A stretch of DNA of 64,000 nt from UBA5239 sp031548025 (lineage in GTDB: Bacteria > Verrucomicrobiota > Lentisphaeria > Victivallales > Victivallaceae). Location: positions 25,106 to 89,105 of the forward strand of contig JAVBRM010000111.1 in NCBI GenBank assembly GCA_031548025.1, read 5' to 3'. A model generated the notes under the pieces. The model saw only the letters and a list, made by a program, of their open reading frames with translations. It had not been told where the DNA came from and made no database searches. The first letter of the stretch is position 1; every line of letters starts with the position of its first letter. Shown here piece by piece: positions 25,725 to 33,523 of this stretch. A program made the position numbers and the translations under genes.

Positions 25725-28700
25725 TTAATTGTTGGACGGGAAAAAATAGAGCGACGGTTCGATAGCCAGATAGGACAGGGAGGCTCCGCCGTCGCCCGTG
25801 ATTACGAATTCTGAATTTTTGCTGAATTGCCCCCGGACGCTCCAAAGCTTGCCGGCGTATTTTGCCACAACAGAGATGGTGCGCGATTCCGTTTTGCTGG
25901 GGATACAGGTTATTTGAGCTTCGGTTTTGCCGTCGGGATCGATAATCATTACCGTTCCGGTATTTTTCGTTATTTTGACCTGAAATTTATCGGTGTTTTC
26001 CGGGATCATGAAATAATAAAGGCAATCATTGGCCCGCAACTGGAAGTCTTCACAGGGAAAAATCTGTTTCAAGACCGGTTCAGTGATTACCGGCGCCACG
26101 AAATTCTGATTGGTGCTATGCGGAATCATCAGACGCACTTTGTAAATCCCGGTCAGGCCGTCCTGAGGAATCGTAAAAGAAAATGGCTTCATATCGTTGA
26201 ATACATTGATCTTTTCTTTGAACGCGACGGTGCCGCGCGGAGAAGTCACTTCAACCTCGACGAACTGCTCTTTGGCACGGTAGATATTGGCTCGCAGTTT
26301 AACGGTAACGGGGGAATCTTTCTCCTTCAGCAGCCAAAATTCAGTCATCCGGGTTTTCGCGGGAGTCACCCGGTAAGGAAGATTGAAATTGTTTGTCGGC
26401 GGTAACATATCCTGCGCTTCGACCGGCTTGCCGTAGTCGGCCATGGCCGCCAGCAGGTAGGGTATCCGCTGCGCCATATAACCGGGCCCCAGTGACATCT
26501 GCGCCATATGGGGAAAGCCGTCAAGCAGGGAGCCCGGAGAGTTTTCGATACTCTTGAGGTATTGCGACATCAGCATATTGCCGTAAACCAGATATTTGGG
26601 ATCTTTGCCGATAAACCAGCCAAAAGCCATGATATTGATGCAGTCTTTGAACGCCTGGGTATGGGTATCGGAGCTCTTGATCAGTCCGTCAGCCCACAAT
26701 ACGATTCTTTCGCCGGATTTTTTATCGCCGGTCAGTTCCCAGTAGCGCTCGGCCCACGGGGCGTAAGTTTCCCATTGCGGGAAGGTGCCGATCGCCGGTT
26801 TTTTGCCCTTCAAATAGGGCCAGTTGGCGATTTGGTATTCTGAATATTTGGCCTGTCCCAGATTTTGTTCACGATCCCAGAAGTTGGTGACCATTTTATC
26901 GGCAATTTCCTTATAACGCATATCGCCGGTCGCTTTGTACAGCTCGATCACCGCGGCGGTCACCCCGGCCCCGGCCCGGGTGCCGAAAGGAGCGGTGAAG
27001 TGCTTTTTGACCGCTTCACCCCATTCTTTCGCGACGTCCAGTCCCCGCCGGTTTCCGGTCATGTAGTAATAATAAAGCAGAAAGTCCGTCATGCTGTTGT
27101 AGTCAAACAATCTCTTGCCGTGGTGCCAATGAACAATCCCTTTGTAATCATTGAGAGCTCCCTTCTGCTTGCCCACGGGAGCCGGCATTTTCTCGGATTC
27201 CGGCGTACTGTAATGGCAAATATCGATATCCATGACATGCCGGGTATTGCGGATCGCCCGGTTCAGGTATTTGGGATCGCCCGAGCGGAAATAAAGCAGC
27301 CACGGTACTCGTGGCGCGCCGTGGTGCATGGCGCGCCAGCACCGGTAGACATCGCTCCACCGGTTGACGCTCGTGTCCCAGGCCGTATGACCGTCGCCGA
27401 AGTTGAACATACCGTAATCGCGGGTATGATCCATCAGCCGCATTTCGCAGTCAAAAACCTTGGACAGTCCCTTTTCCGCTTCGGGAAAACGTTCCGGATC
27501 GTACGGATGAATCCGGCCGAATACACCGCTGGCGCACATCCATTCCGGAGCGGCCATGACGATGGGAGGATCGTTGAACAAGGTGACGATGGCTTTCCTT
27601 TGGGTGGCATCGGTAATATTGAATCCCAGCAATATTTCATTGGTGTTGGCCATGCCCAGGCAACTGGTATCTTTGGCCGCGCGCAGATAGCGGTATTTGC
27701 CGTTTTTATCTTCATTGGGCCGGAGGTTGTAGCCCCAGTATTTTTCCGGAACTTTGAAGTTCAGAATTTCGCCTTCATGACAGAACCAGAGATATTGAAT
27801 CATCGCGTCGTCGATCTCACGTTCCGGCTTGCTGATTCCGTGAGCGGGCCAGGCGTGGAATATCATGTCGCCATTGGCGGAAATTTCCAGTTCTTTGGGG
27901 AATTGCTGCCAGAAATCCTTGACCGCCAGCAGGACCGTACCATTGCCGGTTTTCGTATTCATCCAGCCGGATGCGCGCTGACCGGAAGGCTTATCCCAAT
28001 TGATCTTTCGGCCGCCGGTTGAAACGGCATATCTGTCGCTGTCATATTGCAGCAGGTAAGATTGCAATCCAAGCTCCCGCTCCGTATCTTCGCCGAACAA
28101 TACTTTTTGCGCGTTGGCCGCCAGTTTTAACCCGATATCCCGAAATTGGGCCTGATCCGAATCTCCGGTTATGATATAAGTATGATAGATCCGGGCAAAC
28201 GGCTGCCCCGCGTAAAATTCAATACGCACTTCATACCGGCAAAATTTTTCACCGCCTGCGGCGTAATGCCACCCTTCCGCCCGGATTACCGTCCTGAGCG
28301 TACCACTGGATTCCACCTCCACCGCGTCCGGTTTGCCCTTGGAGGAAGTAAACAGTTTTTTGTCTTTATTGACCACATACGGCCCGGAATCAGCCTTGCC
28401 CTGATAAATGACCTGACCCCGGTAGTCCCGTACTTCCGAGAAAAGATTGAAGTTCGCTTTATCTATGACATAGGTGAAAATACCGTTGTCAATTGCAATC
28501 CGGCTGGAAGTTTCCTTTACCTGAATTTTATGCTTCGGTGATGATGTTTGAACGGCGCGGCCCAGCGTGAAGTCTTGTTTATCTGAGCCTGATAAATTCG
28601 CCTGGAAATCAATCAGTTTCCACCTGACCGAATCCTCCGGTACCCAGGTGCTGGTGGTCAGGCACTGCAGCGGGACCGGTTCGCCGTTGACACTGAGCGA

Positions 28701-28871
28701 CAGTTGATCTTTCTCACTCAAACTTCCCTTGGGAAAAGGAATGCCGGTGGTCATCGGCCAGCTCGGATAACTCATGGCTGCCGGATTTTGCATGATTAAA
28801 TTTATGCTTTCATTGCCCGCCAAAGAAAAGCCGGCAACAATGAATAAAATTATGAACGATATAACTTTCAT
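25725..28871 (-). CDS. Exported PcRGLX/YetA-like protein (PL26-like, rhamnogalacturonan)
   Basis: 1048 residues. Signal peptide about 1-19 (MKVISFIILFIVAGFSLAG). Residues 25-300 resemble the N-terminal RIFT-barrel domain of PcRGLX/YetA-like proteins: TTGIPFPKGSL, VPLQCLTTSTWVPEDSVRW and IDNGIFTYVID. The centre, about 440-800, is helix-rich with repeated H-x-HG and W motifs like an alpha/alpha toroid (GIVHWHHGKRLFDYNSMTDFLLYYYYM region). A beta-rich end follows. The type member of PL26 is an exo-rhamnogalacturonan lyase; exo action on rhamnogalacturonan I is therefore a reasonable guess. AGGAG precedes the ATG. It is 9 bp after its pseudopilin gene. Confidence 0.65.
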   Translation of the reverse strand: MKVISFIILFIVAGFSLAGNESINLIMQNPAAMSYPSWPMTTGIPFPKGSLSEKDQLSLSVNGEPVPLQCLTTSTWVPEDSVRWKLIDFQANLSGSDKQDFTLGRAVQTSSPKHKIQVKETSSRIAIDNGIFTYVIDKANFNLFSEVRDYRGQVIYQGKADSGPYVVNKDKKLFTSSKGKPDAVEVESSGTLRTVIRAEGWHYAAGGEKFCRYEVRIEFYAGQPFARIYHTYIITGDSDQAQFRDIGLKLAANAQKVLFGEDTERELGLQSYLLQYDSDRYAVSTGGRKINWDKPSGQRASGWMNTKTGNGTVLLAVKDFWQQFPKELEISANGDMIFHAWPAHGISKPEREIDDAMIQYLWFCHEGEILNFKVPEKYWGYNLRPNEDKNGKYRYLRAAKDTSCLGMANTNEILLGFNITDATQRKAIVTLFNDPPIVMAAPEWMCASGVFGRIHPYDPERFPEAEKGLSKVFDCEMRLMDHTRDYGMFNFGDGHTAWDTSVNRWSDVYRCWRAMHHGAPRVPWLLYFRSGDPKYLNRAIRNTRHVMDIDICHYSTPESEKMPAPVGKQKGALNDYKGIVHWHHGKRLFDYNSMTDFLLYYYYMTGNRRGLDVAKEWGEAVKKHFTAPFGTRAGAGVTAAVIELYKATGDMRYKEIADKMVTNFWDREQNLGQAKYSEYQIANWPYLKGKKPAIGTFPQWETYAPWAERYWELTGDKKSGERIVLWADGLIKSSDTHTQAFKDCINIMAFGWFIGKDPKYLVYGNMLMSQYLKSIENSPGSLLDGFPHMAQMSLGPGYMAQRIPYLLAAMADYGKPVEAQDMLPPTNNFNLPYRVTPAKTRMTEFWLLKEKDSPVTVKLRANIYRAKEQFVEVEVTSPRGTVAFKEKINVFNDMKPFSFTIPQDGLTGIYKVRLMIPHSTNQNFVAPVITEPVLKQIFPCEDFQLRANDCLYYFMIPENTDKFQVKITKNTGTVMIIDPDGKTEAQITCIPSKTESRTISVVAKYAGKLWSVRGQFSKNSEFVITGDGGASLSYLAIEPSLYFFPSNN

Positions 28872-28880
28872 GGTATTCTC

Positions 28881-29534
28881 CTACGGTATCCACGGTCTGA
28901 TATCAATATCTTTGAGCAGTAATTGCCGTTTTTTCCACTCCGCATGACCATCGTAAAACATGGTGTTGGCTCCATTTTGATGCCGATAATAAATATGGCT
29001 GTTGATGTCGGCTTGGGTAAGGCGGGTTCCGCCTCTGCCGTCAAATACATACACCAGGGCGGATGAATTCTTCAAGCTCGTTATCTTGACGGGACCGGAA
29101 TCAATTGCCCCCTGGGATATCGAATAGCTGTTTTTCATCTTTACAGTGTCATTGGCTATCGGCACCAGTTGCTTGAGGCGGTAAAACACCCCTTCTTCCG
29201 TCGGCTGCGTCCGGGGGCAGAAGAACACCGAACGACCGGTGATCCCCTGATCCCTGCCGGATGCGGTATAATGATACAAAATCGGATGAACTTTATCTCC
29301 CGCCTTATCATAAGGATACGGAAGCATATCTCCATGTTCGTCGGCATACGAGAATACGGCGAGCCCGATCTGCTTCAGGTTGTTCATACAGGCGGCGCTT
29401 CCCGCCTTCTCCCTGGCTTTGCTCAATGCCGGAAGCAGCATGGCGGCCAGTATTGCGATAATAGCGATGACTACAAGGAGCTCGATAAGTGTAAATTTTC
29501 TTAATCGGTAACTTCGATTATCTGGCTTTGACAT
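28881..29534 (-). CDS. Pseudopilin with canonical H-X9-DG motif (cassette A)
   Basis: 217 residues. A 13-residue basic leader ends RLRK, then FTLIELLVVIAIIAILAAML with glutamate at +5; lysine stands at -1 instead of glycine. The helix continues into ACMNNLKQIGLAVFSYADEHGD. The C-terminal part has HQNGANTMFYDGH, an exact H-X9-DG spacing. An AAGGAAA site precedes the ATG. The protein is expected in the inner membrane as a pilin-type subunit; if processed, the mature N-terminus would be phenylalanine. The gene sits between the lacI gene (40 bp) and the PL26-like enzyme (9 bp). Apart from the N-terminal helix it shares little with the pseudopilins of cassettes B and C. Confidence 0.9.
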   Translation of the reverse strand: MSKPDNRSYRLRKFTLIELLVVIAIIAILAAMLLPALSKAREKAGSAACMNNLKQIGLAVFSYADEHGDMLPYPYDKAGDKVHPILYHYTASGRDQGITGRSVFFCPRTQPTEEGVFYRLKQLVPIANDTVKMKNSYSISQGAIDSGPVKITSLKNSSALVYVFDGRGGTRLTQADINSHIYYRHQNGANTMFYDGHAEWKKRQLLLKDIDIRPWIP

Positions 29535-29574
29535 GCTTTATTTCCTTTTTATTTGATTGAATTCGTATCATAGA

Positions 29575-30603
29575 TCACCCTGCCGATTCACGGGGAATAA
29601 ATTTCATTTCCAATAATTTACGCTGTGGAGGTAAATCCGGGTTTGCGAGCCTGTTGAAAAGCATTTCAGTAACGCTCTCTGCCAGCTCCCCATTCAACCG
29701 GTCGACACTGGCCAGCGGCGGCGTGAAGTGAGGCGACATGATATTGTTGTTATACCCGGAAACCGCGATATCCTGCGGTACTTTATAGCCGATCTCCCGC
29801 AGGTAGTTGATGACGGCGACCGCTCCCTCGTCGCAGGAACAGATTATAGCGTCAAAAGGCATTTTCTTCTTGAATTTTTGCCGGATGGCGTCAACGAAAA
29901 GATCGCCCAGTGATTCCAATTTTTTCTTTGGGTCCGGATATTTAGGAATGTGAATGACAGAGTCTTCGGAACAAGCCAGGCCATACGACTTCAATTGTTC
30001 GATAAACGCGCATTCTCTGGCTAAGCTTGGAGAGGCTAGAAATACAATCCTTTTTCGCCCGGTCTGCATAAAATGCGTTGCAAGATCCCGCATGGCCTTG
30101 GTTCGGTCGAGAATAATGGTGTCAAACTCGCTGTCGAAAGATTGCCGCACCACCATCACGACATTGGAAATTTCCCGCAGCAGACTGCGGATCTCCGGAT
30201 TGTTGATCAGATCGTTTTCCAATTCGATGATAATGCCGTCGATACTGCGACTGCAAAAATCATTCAAACATTTTCGCGTGATTTCCAGGTCCGACAGGCT
30301 GTTGGCAATATTACAGGTGTAACCTTTTTGCATTGCAGTGAGCGAGATATTGCAGACCAGGCCAAGGGAATCATGAGGTCCGCTGAGACCCCATAACAAG
30401 CCGATGCTGTTGGTCCTGCCGCTCCGCAAGCCCTGCGCCAAAACATTGGTACGGTAACCGAGCTCGGCAGCCACCTTGGACACTTTGGCTTTGGTCTTGG
30501 CCGACACGCTGCCCGAACCATTGAGTGCCCGGGTCACTGTCATAGCGCTGACATCGGCAATTTCCGCGATTTTGTGTATACTGACTGTTTTTGATTTCTT
30601 CAT
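29575..30603 (-). CDS. LacI-family transcriptional regulator (cassette A)
   Basis: 342 residues. Headpiece VSIHKIAEIADVSAMTVTRAL at about 7-27 and hinge region RTNVLAQGLRSGRT near 51-64, then a type-1 sugar-binding sensor domain. It leads the operon lacI-pseudopilin-PL26-like-GH-A-like. A perfect 16-bp palindrome with central CG, typical for LacI proteins, lies between its -10 and the ATG, so autorepression is likely. There is no clear Shine-Dalgarno sequence ahead of the ATG. Confidence 0.9.
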   Translation of the reverse strand: MKKSKTVSIHKIAEIADVSAMTVTRALNGSGSVSAKTKAKVSKVAAELGYRTNVLAQGLRSGRTNSIGLLWGLSGPHDSLGLVCNISLTAMQKGYTCNIANSLSDLEITRKCLNDFCSRSIDGIIIELENDLINNPEIRSLLREISNVVMVVRQSFDSEFDTIILDRTKAMRDLATHFMQTGRKRIVFLASPSLARECAFIEQLKSYGLACSEDSVIHIPKYPDPKKKLESLGDLFVDAIRQKFKKKMPFDAIICSCDEGAVAVINYLREIGYKVPQDIAVSGYNNNIMSPHFTPPLASVDRLNGELAESVTEMLFNRLANPDLPPQRKLLEMKFIPRESAG

Positions 30604-30615
30604 GATTTGATAAAT

Positions 30616-30660
30616 TTGTTATCGATAACAATATTATATCGCGAAAAACTGAAAAAGCAA
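30616..30660 (-). promoter_or_regulatory. Promoter and LacI operator of cassette A
   Basis: Minus strand: -35 TTGCTT (30660-30655), 16-bp spacer, -10 TATAAT (30638-30633). Directly after the -10 stands TTGTTATCGATAACAA (30616-30631), a perfect 16-bp palindrome with the central CpG usual for LacI-family sites. Binding there would block transcription start. Confidence 0.75.
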
Positions 30661-30700
30661 CACCCTTAAAATAAAATCAGACATTTTTTTATTCGCACTA

Positions 30701-30739
30701 TTGACTATGATAATATCATTTGCTATACTATATGATAGT
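30701..30739 (+). promoter_or_regulatory. Promoter of the small membrane protein pair, with short palindromes
   Basis: TTGACT (30701-30706), 17-bp spacer, TATACT (30724-30729). A perfect palindrome ATGATA-A-TATCAT fills the spacer (30707-30719) and ACTAT-ATG-ATAGT overlaps the -10 (30727-30739). These may be binding sites for an unidentified regulator. Confidence 0.5.
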
Positions 30740-30774
30740 TGTTGATAGTATTTGATAAATGATTGGAGGGTATT

Positions 30775-31071
30775 ATGAGTGAATCAAAGAAAGAAAAATC
30801 AGGAGGCCCCTATTTGACCCTTCTGATTCTGCTCACTTGCTTTTTGCTTACGTATATAATTATCTATGCAGTAAATTCCAACCGTACATATCAGCGTTTT
30901 CAGGCAGACCGGGAAGCTGTTTTCGCTACAGCGGCCAGGCTGATTAAATCCGGTCATCGCGATGAGTTGATAAGTGAGCTTGAAAAGCGGGAAAATCTGC
31001 GGAAAGAGTGGTCCAATGAACGTGATTATCTCACGGCTTTGGAAAACATCGAAAAGGGGAGGGCTGAGTAA
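30775..31071 (+). CDS. Small single-span membrane protein, unknown function
   Basis: 98 residues from the ATG with GGAGGG 5 bp upstream. A charged N-terminus (SESKKEKSGG) precedes one transmembrane helix about 14-35 (YLTLLILLTCFLLTYIIIY), then a soluble charged tail of about 60 residues with coiled-coil character (ELISELEKRENLRKEW). I do not recognise a family. Its stop overlaps the next start (TAATG), so the two genes are translationally coupled. Base composition is more AT-rich than the flanking hydrolase operons. Confidence 0.6.
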   Translation: MSESKKEKSGGPYLTLLILLTCFLLTYIIIYAVNSNRTYQRFQADREAVFATAARLIKSGHRDELISELEKRENLRKEWSNERDYLTALENIEKGRAE

Positions 31072-31469
31072 TGTGGATAATCATAGTTCTGTCAATGCCG
31101 TTGATTGCAATAATTATTATCGGGGTGAGCAAGCTCAAACCATATATCAAAGTCATAAGTATATTATGTGTGATTGATGTTATCATGATCATGGCCGTGT
31201 TGGTTTTACACGTTGGACACACGGTACGCTTGGGATATGGTAGAGATTTCTTTCGGATTGACTGTCAAACGCTCTTGATGAGCCTCAAAGAATATGACGA
31301 TGCTGTAACTCTTGCCGCTCTCAAGAAATATAGCCAAGGAGATATCATGTTCAAAGATTGCTTAGGGCCTGCGTCGTTTGAATCAGCAAATCTTAATAAT
31401 GATAACGCAACTGGGCAATCAGCAAGGTTTCACCCTCCATTTTATAAACCATCCGGTCAACGTCCGTAA
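31071..31469 (+). CDS. Small membrane protein whose 3' end runs into antisense yoeB
   Basis: 132 residues. Two transmembrane helices at about 2-19 and 25-46, then a short soluble part (FFRIDCQTLLMSLKEYDDA). The start overlaps the preceding stop by one base. The last 25 or so codons (from 31393) are the antisense of a yoeB toxin remnant on the other strand. The C-terminal SARFHPPFYKPSGQRP therefore is probably not the original end; the protein may have been truncated when the toxin-antitoxin sequence came to lie there. No family recognised. Confidence 0.5.
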   Translation: MWIIIVLSMPLIAIIIIGVSKLKPYIKVISILCVIDVIMIMAVLVLHVGHTVRLGYGRDFFRIDCQTLLMSLKEYDDAVTLAALKKYSQGDIMFKDCLGPASFESANLNNDNATGQSARFHPPFYKPSGQRP

Positions 31470-31563
31470 TTCTTCTGGACCACCACGAAGAAAAGTTTCC
31501 TTTCAGCGGTTCCGGTTTGCCGATTCCTTCCGTTGGAGTTCGCATTGAAACTTTTATCAACAT
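31393..31563 (-). pseudogene. yoeB: yoeB-type toxin fragment (N-terminal third deleted)
   Basis: The minus strand encodes 56 residues, MLIKVSMRTPTEGIGKPEP onward to LLIAQLRYHY, which align without gaps to residues 29-84 of the 84-residue YoeB mRNA interferase. The residues matching the catalytic E46 (in GKPEP), R65 (in RRI-D-DR) and the terminal H83-Y84 are kept. The first 28 residues, which form the N-terminal helix region, are absent: the reading frame starts in an ATGTTGA overlap with the antitoxin stop. The fragment is probably inactive because the fold is incomplete. It lies antisense to the 3' end of the small membrane protein gene. Confidence 0.85.
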
Positions 31564-31775
31564 TCAAGCGATTCAATGGATTTGATCAGACGTTTGGCAT
31601 TTTTTGGACTGCGAAGCAGATAGATTGTTTCCGCCCAAGCCTCGTAGTCTTCGAGTGGCATCATGACGACTGCATTTTTTTTCTTTCTGATGATAACCGG
31701 GACACGATCCTTGACCACTTTATTAATGGTTTTCGCCAAATCGGCCCGCAATGCGGAATAAGTTAAAGTTGTCAT
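31557..31775 (-). CDS. yefM: YefM/Phd-type antitoxin, C-terminally shortened
   Basis: 72 residues from the ATG with AGGAG 8 bp upstream; an ATG 27 bp further out lacks a site. The DNA-binding Phd/YefM fold is intact (TYSALRADLAKTINKVVKD, VVMMPLEDYEAW). The conserved SPKNAKRLIKSIESLE end is directly followed by C-stop. Full YefM proteins continue for about a dozen residues that wrap the toxin, so the toxin-binding tail is missing. The end coincides with the start of the truncated yoeB, indicating one deletion that removed both. It may still act as a DNA-binding protein at the upstream TGTACA site. Confidence 0.85.
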   Translation of the reverse strand: MTTLTYSALRADLAKTINKVVKDRVPVIIRKKKNAVVMMPLEDYEAWAETIYLLRSPKNAKRLIKSIESLEC

Positions 31776-31795
31776 AGTTGTGTCTCCTGAGAAAT

Positions 31796-31801
31796 TGTAC
31801 A
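31796..31801. promoter_or_regulatory. TGTACA core of a YefM-type operator
   Basis: TGTACA stands 20 bp upstream of the antitoxin ATG. The E. coli yefM-yoeB operator palindromes have this hexamer as core. The hexamer is short, so position is the main support. Confidence 0.4.
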
Positions 31802-31888
31802 TCCATTTTGAAAAAAATCAAGCTCCATATGTAAATTATCGTTTTCGCTGATTTTTGTATATAATTAGCCAAATATGATATAGCCGCT

Positions 31889-33523
31889 ATGGATTTATTG
31901 TATTATATTAATGTTATGAATACGAAAAATACACAATATCTCAATTTGTTGGATCGCGTGTTGGATTATGCCGCTCGGCATACCGATGGCGATGGCCGGA
32001 TGATTTTCAATGGCGAGATCGACTGCAAGGATTCCGGGTGGATGGTTCTGGCCGGAGTATTGCGTGGAAATCTTGATAAGTATTGCCGATTGTGGACGCT
32101 GGCTTCGATCCGGGTCGATGACCGGCGGAGCTGCTGGACGACTTTTGCTTTGCTTTATGCGCTGGAATTGTCAAAAGGAGAGTTTCTGAATATTTTCAGC
32201 GCGGCCGAACAGGAGGAATTTGCGCACTTTGTGCGTCAGCTGGATATGCGTTATTTGATGGAGGCGTCACGGAATTACCGGGTGGCGGCGGCGGTGATCG
32301 ATGTGCTGGGCCGGCGTTACGGTTTTACCGGCAAGCAGGCGGTGACGCCGGAGGAGAATATCGACGCGATGTTGGCGTGTTATCTGGGGCAGGGGTTTTT
32401 CAATGACGACGACGGGCGCGGCAGTGGAGACCGGCGGATCGACGCTTACAGCGCCGAGATTATCGGACTTCTGCTGCATTATGATGAGCTGTATGATTTT
32501 CAGTCGCCGCGCCATGAGCGGATCATGGATGTGTGCCGGGATTTTTGCGTGGCCAACGCGCCGTTGATAGACCATGACGGCGAGTATGCCAAGTGGGGGC
32601 GGAGTCTGCGCGGCGAGGCGGAAGTCAAAAAAATATGCATTTGGGAATACGCCGAGCGGGAAGGGCTGTGCGAACCGGGTCTGGGGCGGGCCGCCGCCGG
32701 GCGGATGTTGAAGTTTTTCGAGGAAACCGGGATCAATGATGCCGGTATGGTCGGCAAGGACAAGGCCATGAATCATGGCATATGGGATGAATACACCACC
32801 CAGGTACAGGCTCAGGGGTACGGCGCCTACGGGCTTGCCATGGCCGCGCATTATGATTCCGGTAATGGCAAAGCCGGTACCCTACCAATTGACCGCGGTC
32901 CGGTGAACGGATTGTTGCCGGGACCGGCGATTATTTATGGCGGCAACCGCAAAATGCATTATATTTTGCCGCTGGCTAACCGCATGACCAAGAATATGTT
33001 TTTCTGGCACAACCGGATTACCGGGGAGAATGATGTGGAAGTGGATGTCAGTGCCAAATTCATGCCGTTGCCGTATTTCGGGCGGAAAATGCCCGCGCCT
33101 TATTCGGGGCCGGAAATTCCGTTTCTGCCGATGGTGGAAACAGTGGACGGTTTGTTGATTCCGCGCAATCTGAATCCGGAAATTCCGCATGCGGAAGTGT
33201 TGCCGGACGGAGTCACCGGCGAGCAGAGATTCCGTTTCTGCCGGGTGGCGGCGTATGAACCGGTGGTGGAAACGGAAATGATTGCCCGGGTTCACGCGGC
33301 GGCGGAGTCGATCCGTTATGAATTCTCGTTTGTCGGAGAACTGCCGGAAAATAATCTGGTGATCTATTTCTTCGGCGGCGAAGTCGAATTCCAGGAAGTG
33401 ACTCCGCAGTGGGAAAAGCGGACTGCCGGAGCTTCGATTTACGGTCCGAGAACCTACGCCCGGGTGGCGGTGATTAAGCCTTGTAAAGATTTTTCATATA
33501 CCTTGAGGTGGAGCAATGAATAA
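31889..33523 (+). CDS. DUF2264-like protein, probable alpha/alpha-toroid glycan enzyme
   Basis: 544 residues, or 535 if ATG 31916 is used; neither start has a clear ribosome site, and a lone TATAAT at 31860-31865 is the only promoter-like element. The N-terminal 380 residues are helix-rich with DUF2264-like segments: FALLYALELSKGEF, GQGFFNDDDGRGSGDRRID, and GEYAKWGRSLRGE. The C-terminal 160 residues are beta-rich. DUF2264 proteins occur in pectin and glycosaminoglycan degradation loci and are thought to be glycan hydrolases or lyases, but no activity can be read here. It overlaps the GH42-like gene by 8 bp, forming an operon with it and the isomerase. Confidence 0.6.
   Translation: MDLLYYINVMNTKNTQYLNLLDRVLDYAARHTDGDGRMIFNGEIDCKDSGWMVLAGVLRGNLDKYCRLWTLASIRVDDRRSCWTTFALLYALELSKGEFLNIFSAAEQEEFAHFVRQLDMRYLMEASRNYRVAAAVIDVLGRRYGFTGKQAVTPEENIDAMLACYLGQGFFNDDDGRGSGDRRIDAYSAEIIGLLLHYDELYDFQSPRHERIMDVCRDFCVANAPLIDHDGEYAKWGRSLRGEAEVKKICIWEYAEREGLCEPGLGRAAAGRMLKFFEETGINDAGMVGKDKAMNHGIWDEYTTQVQAQGYGAYGLAMAAHYDSGNGKAGTLPIDRGPVNGLLPGPAIIYGGNRKMHYILPLANRMTKNMFFWHNRITGENDVEVDVSAKFMPLPYFGRKMPAPYSGPEIPFLPMVETVDGLLIPRNLNPEIPHAEVLPDGVTGEQRFRFCRVAAYEPVVETEMIARVHAAAESIRYEFSFVGELPENNLVIYFFGGEVEFQEVTPQWEKRTAGASIYGPRTYARVAVIKPCKDFSYTLRWSNE

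Noticed and set aside
30707..30739. Palindromes near the small membrane protein promoter as sites of the cassette A LacI
   Set aside because: They do not share the ATCGAT core of that regulator's operator, so the link was not made.
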